This document shows, piece by piece, positions 26,986 through 36,113 of a stretch of 64,000 nt of DNA. The DNA is taken from positions 124,001-188,000 of the forward strand of contig NZ_JAMOZL010000001.1 of NCBI RefSeq assembly GCF_023667495.1, in the 5' to 3' direction. This DNA comes from Dyadobacter sp. MSC1_007 (GTDB lineage Bacteria; Bacteroidota; Bacteroidia; Cytophagales; Spirosomataceae). The notes under the pieces were generated by a model. That model ran no database searches. It was not told the origin of the DNA and saw only the letters and a program-made list of their open reading frames with translations. The translations under genes were made by a program, and so were the position numbers. Within the stretch, counting starts at the first letter, position 1, and the number at the start of each line of letters is the position of its first letter.

Positions 26986-28237
26986 TCACTACGTGTTCAG
27001 TTTGGCGAATGGAAAAATTAAGTTGAGGGCGAATATATCCAGGCCATTTGCCATACCAGGTAACATTTTCACGGTAGTCCTCAATGTCAAAAATAAGGGC
27101 TTCCTCCATATTGTAAAGCACCGTGCTCGTGTCCTTGACAATCATCATCGAAACCACATACGAACCATCGTTCAGGAAGTTGCCGGGCAGCTCGCAAGTA
27201 CCAGTTACGATACCTTTCGAAAAACTCTCGGCCTGTGTCCCGACATTGAAGATGCATTCGCCGGTGAATGTGTACAAATGCATGCTCAGGTTCAGCATCG
27301 CGCCTTCCACCAGGTTCCAGAATTCGAAATGGAAATTAACAGGCGTACGAACGTCGATATGGTTCAGGTCATCCTGATATTCCGGGAAGAGCTTAAAGCT
27401 TTTAACGCGCACCTGATCGTTGCCGGGGGCATTTTCGATATTATCCCAATGTTTTTCAAGCGATTTATGGGATACTTTGCTTAGGTAATTCGTAACAATA
27501 TGTGTGGTTTCGCCCTGGTCAATCAGCCTGCCTTTTTCGAAATAGAAAGACTTATTGCAAAGCGCCTGAATAGCAGTGAGATTGTGGCTTACGAAAAGCA
27601 GCGTCCTGCCGCTTTCCGAAACGTCACGCATTTTGCCGAGACATTTCTTCTGGAATTCGGTATCACCAACCGCCAGTACTTCATCTACAATCAGGATTTC
27701 AGGGTTAAGGTGCGCGGCAATCGCGAACCCGAGCCTTACGTACATACCTGAGGAGTATCTTTTGACAGGTGTATCGAGGAATTTTTCAACCCCGGCAAAA
27801 TCCACAATAGCATCAAAGGATTCGCGGATTTCGGATTTCGACATTCCGAGAATGGCACCGTTTAGAAAAATGTTCTCGCGGCCTGTAAGTTCGGGGTGGA
27901 AACCGGTTCCAACTTCAAGCAAGCTGGCAATGCGCCCGTCGATCTTGATCTGGCCGGTTGTAGGTTCGGTGATGCGGCTCAGGATCTTCAAGAGGGTGGA
28001 TTTACCTGCGCCGTTATGGCCCACGATACCGATCCGGTCTCCTTTGTCAATGCTGAAATTGACATCCTGTAATGCCCAGAACTCTTCTTTCTCCGCAAAT
28101 CCGGAGTGATCGTGCTTGCGCGAAAACCATTTATCGACCGTATCGGAAACGATGTCGCGTAAACTGGATGAACCGGTTTTACGCTGGTGATCGATGATAT
28201 ATTTTTTGCTGATGTTTTCAGCTACAATTACAGACAT
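26978..28237 (-). CDS. wzt: Polysaccharide ABC transporter ATP-binding protein with Wzt C-terminal domain
   Basis: 419 residues from ATG 28237; a TTG at 28243 is also in frame. The nucleotide-binding domain (about 1-250) has Walker A GHNGAGKST, signature-type YSSGMYVRLGFA and Walker B ILIVDEVLAVGD. The last roughly 150 residues form an extra beta-rich domain as in Wzt, which in E. coli O8/O9a recognises the capped end of the glycan before export. It should pair with the permease 17 nt upstream. Confidence 0.92.
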   Translation of the reverse strand: MSVIVAENISKKYIIDHQRKTGSSSLRDIVSDTVDKWFSRKHDHSGFAEKEEFWALQDVNFSIDKGDRIGIVGHNGAGKSTLLKILSRITEPTTGQIKIDGRIASLLEVGTGFHPELTGRENIFLNGAILGMSKSEIRESFDAIVDFAGVEKFLDTPVKRYSSGMYVRLGFAIAAHLNPEILIVDEVLAVGDTEFQKKCLGKMRDVSESGRTLLFVSHNLTAIQALCNKSFYFEKGRLIDQGETTHIVTNYLSKVSHKSLEKHWDNIENAPGNDQVRVKSFKLFPEYQDDLNHIDVRTPVNFHFEFWNLVEGAMLNLSMHLYTFTGECIFNVGTQAESFSKGIVTGTCELPGNFLNDGSYVVSMMIVKDTSTVLYNMEEALIFDIEDYRENVTWYGKWPGYIRPQLNFSIRQTEHVVND

Positions 28238-28254
28238 GCCCAAGAGTGATTATA

Positions 28255-29088
28255 TCAGATATGGTCCACGAAAGTATTCTCTTTTTTGCGGAAATAAATC
28301 AGCGCAATGATCAGTATCAGTGATGATGTTATGACCGTCGAATACAAACTCTGCGGGTTGAAATAGGACTTGTCGCCCAGCAGGCACCAGCGAAAACCGT
28401 CGATGATCCCCACCAATGGATTCAGGTTGTAATATTTTTCATACCACATACCTTCAACCTGGCGACTGGAGTAAGCAACAGGGCATACGTACATTCCCAC
28501 TTGGACTAAAAATGGAATTAACTGGCCGATATCCCGAAAGCGCACATTCAATACCGCAAAGAACAGGCCGAAACCCATCGAAGTGATAAATGTAAGTAAA
28601 ATGAAGCAAGGAAGAAACACGATCTGCCAGCTTATTGGGTAGCGGAAGAAAGCGGTAACGACCACATAGATACCGAATGTGATCAGAAAATCCACAAATC
28701 CCACGGCAACCGAGCTCAGCGGCATCAGTAGTCTGGGGAAGTAAACTTTCGAAACAAGATTGGAATTGATCAGGATGCTGTTGCTGATCTGGGTAAATGT
28801 ATTCGCAAAAAAGGTCCAAATCGTCAGACCGACCAGGACCATCAGGGCATAGGGAACACCGGGATCCGGTTTTAGTTTAGCCACATAGCTGTACACGAAC
28901 ACCATTACGAGCATCGTCATCAATGGCCGCAATACACTCCATGCGACCCCGAGGAGCGTTTGTTTGTAGCGCACCGAGATGTCCCTTTTCGAGAGTATCC
29001 ACAATAATTGCCTGTTCAGCCAGAGGTCCTTCCAGTAGTCCTTTTCAGATCCACCGGCTTTAATTGTAATAGAGTGTTGAGTCGCCAT
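28255..29088 (-). CDS. wzm: Polysaccharide ABC transporter permease
   Basis: 277 residues with six membrane segments. ABC-2/Wzm-type features include the cytosolic N-terminal helix RDISVRYKQTLLGVAWSVLRP and the Pro- and Cys-rich QVGMYVCPVAYS segment. It exports undecaprenyl-linked glycan across the inner membrane together with the adjacent ATPase. The Wzz-like gene is 2 nt upstream, indicating one transcript. Confidence 0.93.
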   Translation of the reverse strand: MATQHSITIKAGGSEKDYWKDLWLNRQLLWILSKRDISVRYKQTLLGVAWSVLRPLMTMLVMVFVYSYVAKLKPDPGVPYALMVLVGLTIWTFFANTFTQISNSILINSNLVSKVYFPRLLMPLSSVAVGFVDFLITFGIYVVVTAFFRYPISWQIVFLPCFILLTFITSMGFGLFFAVLNVRFRDIGQLIPFLVQVGMYVCPVAYSSRQVEGMWYEKYYNLNPLVGIIDGFRWCLLGDKSYFNPQSLYSTVITSSLILIIALIYFRKKENTFVDHI

Positions 29089-29090
29089 TG

Positions 29091-30173
29091 TTATGCCTTT
29101 ACTACTTCCTTGCTCACAACGGTTGTTGTAAATACTGTCCTGAAATAGGTGAAAATTAATGCAATCAGCAAACCTGCCAACGCTCCGATTTTTGCGTTTC
29201 TTTTATCTTCATACTTCACATCCAAAGGCACTTTGATACCTTCGATCTCTGTAAAAAGTGGTGCCTCCCTAACCAGCGAGACCCTCATTTTTTCAGCATT
29301 GGCCATTGCTTCGTAGTACAGCTGTTGCAGGAAAGACGATTTGCGCTCCATGCTTTTTGCAGACACTTTTGCTTCCGGCATCATGATCTGTTCACTGTAA
29401 TCCATTTGCCTGGCCAGCTTATGTTCAGCGATTCCCAGCACAGCGGCGAGGGAATCGGCGCGGTGTTGCAGCAGGCGCAACGTTTTCCGTGTCTTCTGCG
29501 TCTGGTTTTCGGTATACATTTCCTCCACTGTTTTAAGAAGGTTTGTAACCCAAAGCCCTGCCAGTCTTTCATTTTCCATTTTAGTTGTAATGGAGGTAAA
29601 AGAAGACTTTCTATCAAGTGAAGCAATTTCGGTAGCTTCGGCGGTTCTTTTCACGATCGCATTCAGGACAATCCTTGAATTCAGGTCCATCTTGCTAATA
29701 TCGGCGTCCTTGAATTTAAATTTCTGTAAATCCGGACGGTCTTCCCAATCCGAGGTCTTAATGCCGCTTGAATCGATATAGAAGTTGGCAAGGAGCTCTT
29801 TCTTCCCGTTTACTTCTACTTCCTTCATCAGGTTCCGTTCCAGAACGGGACGGGACTTCACGAAATAGAAGAAGTTTTCCCCTGTGAAAATATTCGCATC
29901 CGGGGCCGAGCCAAGGCCTAACAAGCCGGCAACGTCACCAAATCCCGAACTCTGGCCACCGGCTCCGAGGTTAAACACTACATTGGCTTCGTAGGTCGGT
30001 GGTTTTTTTATGTAAGTATCCATGGCATATCCTATGCCGAATCCTAGTACAGGCAGCAGCAAAAGCATCTTCCAGTTACGGATGATGGCCGTTTTGACTA
30101 CGAGAATTTTCTCGACAACCTCCGTGGGAGATAATTCGTCTTCGGGAACTTGTTGTGTGGTCGCTGTTGACAT
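29091..30173 (-). CDS. Wzz-like chain-length determinant / polysaccharide co-polymerase
   Basis: 360 residues with two membrane helices, near residues 34-55 (NWKMLLLLPVLGFGIGYAMD) and 328-350 (GALAGLLIALIFTYFRTVFT), around a long periplasmic coiled-coil region (LRLLQHRADSLAAVLGIAEH). That topology is the Wzz/PCP family's; no kinase domain is attached. It would set polymer length or link the inner-membrane exporter to the outer-membrane export protein encoded 2 nt upstream. Confidence 0.88.
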   Translation of the reverse strand: MSTATTQQVPEDELSPTEVVEKILVVKTAIIRNWKMLLLLPVLGFGIGYAMDTYIKKPPTYEANVVFNLGAGGQSSGFGDVAGLLGLGSAPDANIFTGENFFYFVKSRPVLERNLMKEVEVNGKKELLANFYIDSSGIKTSDWEDRPDLQKFKFKDADISKMDLNSRIVLNAIVKRTAEATEIASLDRKSSFTSITTKMENERLAGLWVTNLLKTVEEMYTENQTQKTRKTLRLLQHRADSLAAVLGIAEHKLARQMDYSEQIMMPEAKVSAKSMERKSSFLQQLYYEAMANAEKMRVSLVREAPLFTEIEGIKVPLDVKYEDKRNAKIGALAGLLIALIFTYFRTVFTTTVVSKEVVKA

Positions 30174-30175
30174 TG

Positions 30176-32728
30176 TTATTTAAGTGAGCGGAAGGCCAAT
30201 ACTGTTACAATTAATCCCATGATAGAACTTAGCAAAGTCGTAGCCGTGGATATTGTCTGTTGCGTATTCAATACCGGTGCAGCTCTTAGCGGAACGAATA
30301 TCTCAGATCCAGGCTCAACTTTCGGATAAACGTTGAAGAACAGGAATCTCCGCGTGCGGTCAATGTTTCCGTTAGGATATTTGATGTAAGAGCTCTTTTT
30401 AAGTGATTGAACCGTAAACCCTCCGGACTGTGAAATGTAATCCGTGAACGACATTCCTTTTCCGTATTTTACTGTAGTCGGATAAAGTACCGAGCCCGTC
30501 ACCTGCACCGTTTCGAGGCGTTTCGGGATGCGGATAATATCTCCTTCCTGAACCACCAGATCTTCAAACGATCCCGGATTTTTCAGGATATTCTTTAACA
30601 CGATACCAATCTTTTCTTCCTTTACGTTGGGCAGGTCGCCTACGATAGTACCTTGCTTGATGCTTCTTTCCGTTGCTTCAATCTGATTGAAATCAGTCGG
30701 TTCTTCCAGGTTTTTTACGATCGTTCTCCGGAGTAATGTTGCTCCCTCGGGATATGCCAACTCGGTGAGGCCGCCTGCTCTTTTGATGATGTCGCTGATC
30801 TTATCGTTTTTGTTAACGATCGTATAAGGACCTGTTACGAGCACTTCGCCTTCTACAAATACGGTCTGCTGCTCCACATAGTTAGGAGATTTGCGGACAA
30901 TTACCTGATCAAATGGGAAAAGCACGAAGTTGGTCGCTTTGCTGTTCAGCGAAAGGTCCCTGTTTACATTGAACTTATAGACCTCCGAAATCTGTGCATT
31001 CGCTGCACCGGCAACCGAATTTCTTTTTCTTCTTACGACCTCAATCTCCGAAGTATAAGCTGATTCTTTCAAACCACCGGCTTGTACCAACACATCTTCA
31101 AGCGTCATATCGACAGTGTAAGGGAACTTGCCCTCGTTTTCGCCCACTTTGGTATTGTTTACTTCTCCCTCCACGCTCACAAATGCAGTTTCCGCCATTT
31201 CGAACTTGGAAGGAACGATAATCTGGTCGAGACGGGTGAGGATAAGGTCCGGCGTCACACCGTTCAGAACGTCGGTAAAGTTAATGGGGATATTTTGAAT
31301 GGTGAGGTCTTCGCGGGTGCGCAGTACGTTCAGACGTCCTACGAATGCGTCTTCTCGCAAGCCTTGTGCATTTTCGATCAGTTTTTTCAGGGATGGGCTG
31401 TTGTCAAGTGAGTATTCGCCTGGCCTCATCACCGCTCCTTCAATGGTAACGATATTTTCGTAGCGGTCAAGGACAGTTTCGACGTTGATCGAATCACCTG
31501 TTGCGACTTCAAATGAATCGTAATCAGCCTCGGCCACGTCTAGTATTTTTCTCTCCTTGGAAGTAATGCGCTGGATTTTAAGTCGGGCACGGTAAGCCTT
31601 GTCGCTGAATCCTCCTGAATAGCGGATCATATCGCCAAGCTTTTCCTCTGGTTTCAATTCGTAGATGCCCGGACGTTTTATCATACCGGTTATCTCAGCG
31701 CGTTTCAGGTAATATCCAACTACCACATTGTCGTTTTCCTGTACGCGAAGGTCGCCATCGATCTTGCCATTGGTCAGGTAGTCATAAATGTCCATATGGG
31801 CCACTACCTTACCCTGGCGAACAACCCTTACATCGCGGAAAGATCCAATTTCGTTTGGACCACCTGCCTGATACAGCGCATTAAACGCCGACGAAAGCGA
31901 TGACACTGTGTAAGTTCCGGGGTTAACAACTTCGCCTGAAACAAACACTTTGATGGAACGTATATCGCCTAGTGTGACCATCAATTTCGTCTTTGCAGTT
32001 TCACCACCGGACCCTATCATGCCGGGGACGAATTTGGCAAACTTGTCGATCAGTATCTTCCTAATTTCCTCAATGGTACGTCCGGCTACGAGCACGTTTC
32101 CTACGCGGGGAATGCTGATAAAGCCGTCCTTGTTGACGACCGTTTCATAGGTGCTTTCGGCGTAGTTGTACAGATATATTTTCAACTCATCACCTGGTCC
32201 TACGATGAAATTGGTAGGCGTAGCGATCTGCAGATCAGGAATGAGGTCCATATTTTTGTCCGCAAAAATCGAATAACCATAGATTTTTTTACGGAATGCC
32301 TCCTTTTCCTGCTCCTCAGGCGACAAAGTGGACGTGGTGTTTTTATTAACCTTACCCTGGTCGCCCTCGGCGTTTTGTCCGTTTTGGTTGGCAGCGTTCT
32401 TTCCCTTGTCATTCCCCTGGCCTTCGCCCTGCTGCTGGTTGTTCCCCTGCTGGTTACCGCCTTGCTGGTTACCTCCTTGTTGATTACCACCTGGTTGGTT
32501 ACCGCCTTGCTGGTTGCCGCCTTGCTGGTTGCCGGTTCCGGAAGGTGCATTGCCAGTACCCCTTGGTGCGCCAGACTGAGAATTCCCCTGATTGCCCGAT
32601 GATGCGGGTGCCTGAGTGCCGGAAGGCGCCGGAGCAGTAACCTGGGAGAAAGCGGGAAGAGAAATGATTAAACTGAGAAAATAGGGAAGTAGAGATTTAT
32701 AACTTTTAGCCAATGTGGATCTGTTCAT
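30176..32728 (-). CDS. Polysaccharide export protein with multiple SLBB domains (Wza/KpsD-like)
   Basis: 850 residues from ATG 32728, which begins a good signal peptide (ending LPAFSQ); an upstream ATG at 32767 would place 13 extra residues before it. Next comes a Gln/Gly/Asn-rich tract of NQQGG-type repeats, then a Poly_export domain (VGPGDELKIYLYN) and about six SLBB-like repeats of the form V-x-G-x-V-x-x-P-G-x-Y, and a C-terminal helix (SSIMGLIVTVLAF). It should form the periplasmic and outer-membrane conduit for the polymer. First gene of the locus, so the promoter should lie in 32729-33001. Confidence 0.9.
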   Translation of the reverse strand: MNRSTLAKSYKSLLPYFLSLIISLPAFSQVTAPAPSGTQAPASSGNQGNSQSGAPRGTGNAPSGTGNQQGGNQQGGNQPGGNQQGGNQQGGNQQGNNQQQGEGQGNDKGKNAANQNGQNAEGDQGKVNKNTTSTLSPEEQEKEAFRKKIYGYSIFADKNMDLIPDLQIATPTNFIVGPGDELKIYLYNYAESTYETVVNKDGFISIPRVGNVLVAGRTIEEIRKILIDKFAKFVPGMIGSGGETAKTKLMVTLGDIRSIKVFVSGEVVNPGTYTVSSLSSAFNALYQAGGPNEIGSFRDVRVVRQGKVVAHMDIYDYLTNGKIDGDLRVQENDNVVVGYYLKRAEITGMIKRPGIYELKPEEKLGDMIRYSGGFSDKAYRARLKIQRITSKERKILDVAEADYDSFEVATGDSINVETVLDRYENIVTIEGAVMRPGEYSLDNSPSLKKLIENAQGLREDAFVGRLNVLRTREDLTIQNIPINFTDVLNGVTPDLILTRLDQIIVPSKFEMAETAFVSVEGEVNNTKVGENEGKFPYTVDMTLEDVLVQAGGLKESAYTSEIEVVRRKRNSVAGAANAQISEVYKFNVNRDLSLNSKATNFVLFPFDQVIVRKSPNYVEQQTVFVEGEVLVTGPYTIVNKNDKISDIIKRAGGLTELAYPEGATLLRRTIVKNLEEPTDFNQIEATERSIKQGTIVGDLPNVKEEKIGIVLKNILKNPGSFEDLVVQEGDIIRIPKRLETVQVTGSVLYPTTVKYGKGMSFTDYISQSGGFTVQSLKKSSYIKYPNGNIDRTRRFLFFNVYPKVEPGSEIFVPLRAAPVLNTQQTISTATTLLSSIMGLIVTVLAFRSLK
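32400..32540 (-). repeat. In-frame repeats encoding NQQGG units
   Basis: Within the export-protein gene, about 8 near-identical 15-bp units (plus-strand sense CCGCCTTGCTGGTTA and variants) encode tandem N-Q-Q-G-G or N-Q-P-G-G. The tract lies between the signal peptide and the Poly_export domain and is predicted to be disordered. Unit number is likely to vary between strains by slippage. Confidence 0.8.
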
Positions 32729-33001
32729 ATGAAGAATTATTGTACTATTGAAAGTCTGGAAATTCATTAAAACTATGTATAAGACTAGTATTTTTGAATT
32801 TGGGATTCGAGTACACTCAATATTTGGATGTGCATATCATGGCAAAGTAAATTAGATTTTTCCTATTTTTAAAGAATTTCTATTAATCGGCCCCCTAATT
32901 CCGGAGACGGGCAAAGTTATAACAGGGTAACGACAAAAGATTAAAAATATTAAAATACTGTATTCAAAATCGGGATTACTCCTAAAAGAATAGTTATAAA
33001 T

Positions 33002-34873
33002 ATGGAAAGTACAAATGTTCAATACGACGAGAGCAGTATCAGGTCCCTCGACTGGAAAGAGCACATCCGTCTGAGGCCCGGAATGTATATCGGAAAGCTC
33101 GGCGATGGCTCGTCTGTTGATGATGGAATTTACGTCCTCGTGAAGGAGATAGTGGATAACTGCATCGATGAGCATATGATGGGGAATGGCAAAACAATTG
33201 AGATCAAGATATCCGAGCACAGGGTAGAGGTAAGGGATTATGGCCGCGGTATCCCGCTTGGCAAGGTGGTGGATTGTGTTTCCAAGATCAATACCGGTGG
33301 AAAATACGATTCCGGCGCTTTTCAGAAATCTGTCGGTCTGAATGGTGTCGGTACAAAGGCCGTCAATGCGCTGTCCAGTCATTTCAGGGTGCAGTCGTTC
33401 CGGGAAGGGAAAACTAAAAACGCAGAGTTTCACCAGGGTGCACTCGTTCATGAGTCCGGGGAAGATACCACGAGCCAGCGGAATGGTACGCATATCGCAT
33501 TTGAACCGGACGGCACCATTTTTAAGAATTTCAGATATATCCCGCAGTACCTGGATAATATGATCTGGAATTACTGCTACCTGAATGCAGGACTGACGAT
33601 CAATTTCAATGGTCAAAAATATATCTCGCAAAACGGTCTGCTCGACCTGCTGCGAAGTAAGTCGGACGCGGAGTCACTGCGTTACCCGATCATCCATTTG
33701 AAAGGGGAGGACATTGAGTTCGCAATGACGCACGGAAATCAATACGGTGAAGAATACTATTCGTTCGTAAACGGGCAGTATACCACGCAGGGCGGAACGC
33801 ATTTGGCCGCTTTTCGTGAAGCCGTTGTGAAGGCTGTCCGCGAGCATTTTGGCAAGGATTATGCGCCTGAGGACGTCCGTTCGTCCATTATCGCTGCTGT
33901 TGCGATCCGGGTGCAGGAGCCGGTTTTTGAATCTCAAACCAAAACAAAACTCGGTTCGAATACCATTACACCAGATCCTAACAGCACCACTGTGCGGACA
34001 TTCGTAAATGATTTCGTAAAAGAACGGCTTGACAACTACCTCCACATGAACCCCGAATCGCGTGATGCTTTGAAGAAGCGGATCGAGCAGTCGGAAAGGG
34101 AGCGGAAGGAGTTGGCCGGGATCAAGAAACTGGCGAATGACCGTGCCAAAAAAGCCAATTTACACAATAAGAAACTGCGCGATTGCAGATTACACCTGAC
34201 AGACTTGAAAAGCGACCAACGTTACGAGACGACGCTTTTCATTACAGAAGGGGATTCGGCGAGCGGTTCCATCACCAAATCGAGGGATATTCAGACGCAG
34301 GCGGTATTCAGCTTGCGGGGTAAGCCGCTTAATTGTTTTGGTCTGACGAAGAAGATCGTTTATGAAAACGAAGAATTCAATCTGCTCCAACATGCGCTGG
34401 ATGTGGAGAATGGTGTGGAAAACCTCCGTTTTAACCGCATTGTGATCGCTACCGATGCAGATGTCGACGGAATGCATATCCGGTTGCTGCTGATGACTTT
34501 CTTTCTGCAATTTTTCCCCGACCTGGTCCGGAACGGGCATTTATTTGTTCTTGAAACACCATTATTCCGGGTCCGTAACAAGAAGGAGACCATTTATTGT
34601 TACAGCGAAGAAGAAAAACAAGCGGCGATCGACAAGCTGGGCAACAAGCCTGAGATCACGCGATTTAAGGGATTGGGAGAGATTTCACCGGACGAATTCG
34701 GCAAGTTCATCGGCGAGGATATGAAAGTGGAGCCGGTCATTCTTCAGAAAGAGACTTCGATACAGAAACTGCTGAGTTATTTTATGGGTAAAAACACGCC
34801 TGAAAGACAACGTTTTATCATCGATAATCTCAAAGTAGAGAAGAATGTGGAAGAACTGGCGTTGGCGGGATAG
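33002..34873 (+). CDS. parE: DNA topoisomerase IV subunit B
   Basis: 623 residues, the usual length for Bacteroidota ParE. The GHKL ATPase has [20 protein letters not shown] and [11 protein letters not shown]; the Toprim domain has [11 protein letters not shown] and [13 protein letters not shown]. With ParC it decatenates daughter chromosomes using ATP. ParE rather than GyrB is favoured by the short length and the [20 protein letters not shown] opening. parC is not adjacent; pheA follows. Confidence 0.9.
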   Translation: MESTNVQYDESSIRSLDWKEHIRLRPGMYIGKLGDGSSVDDGIYVLVKEIVDNCIDEHMMGNGKTIEIKISEHRVEVRDYGRGIPLGKVVDCVSKINTGGKYDSGAFQKSVGLNGVGTKAVNALSSHFRVQSFREGKTKNAEFHQGALVHESGEDTTSQRNGTHIAFEPDGTIFKNFRYIPQYLDNMIWNYCYLNAGLTINFNGQKYISQNGLLDLLRSKSDAESLRYPIIHLKGEDIEFAMTHGNQYGEEYYSFVNGQYTTQGGTHLAAFREAVVKAVREHFGKDYAPEDVRSSIIAAVAIRVQEPVFESQTKTKLGSNTITPDPNSTTVRTFVNDFVKERLDNYLHMNPESRDALKKRIEQSERERKELAGIKKLANDRAKKANLHNKKLRDCRLHLTDLKSDQRYETTLFITEGDSASGSITKSRDIQTQAVFSLRGKPLNCFGLTKKIVYENEEFNLLQHALDVENGVENLRFNRIVIATDADVDGMHIRLLLMTFFLQFFPDLVRNGHLFVLETPLFRVRNKKETIYCYSEEEKQAAIDKLGNKPEITRFKGLGEISPDEFGKFIGEDMKVEPVILQKETSIQKLLSYFMGKNTPERQRFIIDNLKVEKNVEELALAG

Positions 34874-34886
34874 CAGCAGCTTTGAT

Positions 34887-34894
34887 TACCTTTG
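34887..34894 (+). promoter_or_regulatory. Candidate -7 promoter element for pheA
   Basis: TACCTTTG matches TAnnTTTG exactly and lies 14 nt after the parE stop. A TTG at 34862-34864 is 22 nt upstream. The resulting leader of about 85 nt contains the inverted repeat TTCGGGG (34916-34922) / CCCCGAA (34952-34958). Confidence 0.4.
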
Positions 34895-34985
34895 AGGCCG
34901 TCAAGTAATATCGGCTTCGGGGAGTCTTTACCTTTCGACGTGGAAACGCACCCCCGAATTAGATCATCATATTTAAAGTTTCTTT

Positions 34986-36059
34986 GTGGAATTACAGGAT
35001 TTAAGAAATAGAATCGATGGATTAGACGACGAGCTGTTGAAGATTTTGAATGAGCGCATGGAGCTCGTGAAAAAAGTCGGAGAGCTGAAGCGATCGTCGC
35101 AATCCATTATTTACCGGCCTGAAAGGGAAAAACAGATCCTCGACCGGTTGGAAAAACATAATACCGGGTTGCTTACCCGTCAGGCGATTGACGCGATCTT
35201 TTTCGAGATTTTTGCGGTTTCCCGCAACCTCGAACTACCGGAAAGAGTTTCTTACCTCGGCCCGGAGGGCAGCTTTACCCACCAGGCCGCCGAAGGACGT
35301 TTTGGGGCTATGAGTGAATACCTCGTTTTGCCAACCATCCATTCCGTTTTTGAAAGCGTGGAAACAGGTCGTGCGAAATTCGGGGTGGTGCCGATTGAAA
35401 ATAACCAGGAAGGCATTGTGATCGAAACTGTGGATTTTCTGAGAGAGAAAAACCTGTCGATCGTAGCTGAAATGCTTTTGAAAGTGCATTTCACATTTGC
35501 TTCCCAATCAGATAGTCTCAGAGATATCAAACGCATTTACTCTAAAGACATCGCTTTCAGACAATGCGGGAAGTTTATCAACGAATACCTGGAAGGAATG
35601 GGCGTGGAGCTGATCCCCGTGGATTCAACCTCCAAAGCCGCCAAGCTTGCTTCGGAAGAGCCTGATGCTGCCGCGATCTGCTCATCCATTTCGGCACGCC
35701 TCTTTGGTGTCCCGATCCTGTTTGACAATATCGAAGACAGTGACCAGAACCAGACCCGCTTCCTGATCCTGGCTAAGGATTTTACAAATGTGAAAAGCAA
35801 TGAGGACAAAACGACGATCATTGCCAATCTGCCGAATACCAACCGCCCGGGCGTACTTTACGAGTTTTTGAAAGATTTCAACGACCGCGGCATTAACCTG
35901 ACCAAGATCGAAAGCAGGCCTTTGCGTGGTGAAGCTGCATTTCGCGCCTGGTTCCTGGTCGAATTTCTCGGACATATGGATGACCCGCCAGTGCAGGAGA
36001 TAATGCATAAATACGGCACACACCTGAAATGGCTCGGAAGCTATGTGAAGGTCTCATAA
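34986..36059 (+). CDS. pheA: Bifunctional chorismate mutase / prephenate dehydratase (P-protein)
   Basis: 357 residues from GTG 34986; no ATG fits the conserved N-terminus. Residues 1-85 are an AroQ-type chorismate mutase (ELQDLRNRIDGLDDELLKIL), about 88-265 the prephenate dehydratase (YLGPEGSFTHQAA, and the catalytic TRF in NQTRFLIL), and about 275-357 a regulatory ACT domain with the ESRP phenylalanine-binding motif (KIESRPLRGEA). It makes phenylpyruvate from chorismate and should be feedback-inhibited by phenylalanine. A strong palindromic terminator follows. Confidence 0.95.
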   Translation: MELQDLRNRIDGLDDELLKILNERMELVKKVGELKRSSQSIIYRPEREKQILDRLEKHNTGLLTRQAIDAIFFEIFAVSRNLELPERVSYLGPEGSFTHQAAEGRFGAMSEYLVLPTIHSVFESVETGRAKFGVVPIENNQEGIVIETVDFLREKNLSIVAEMLLKVHFTFASQSDSLRDIKRIYSKDIAFRQCGKFINEYLEGMGVELIPVDSTSKAAKLASEEPDAAAICSSISARLFGVPILFDNIEDSDQNQTRFLILAKDFTNVKSNEDKTTIIANLPNTNRPGVLYEFLKDFNDRGINLTKIESRPLRGEAAFRAWFLVEFLGHMDDPPVQEIMHKYGTHLKWLGSYVKVS

Positions 36060-36060
36060 A

Positions 36061-36092
36061 GTAAAAAGCTCACGGCGCCGTGAGCTTTTTAC
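36061..36092. terminator. Bidirectional terminator between pheA and the 36114 gene
   Basis: A perfect 32-nt palindrome: 16-nt arms GTAAAAAGCTCACGGC and its complement, with A and T runs on both sides. It sits between two convergent genes and would stop transcription from both. Confidence 0.85.
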
Positions 36093-36113
36093 TTATATAG
36101 TGTTTTGCATGCA

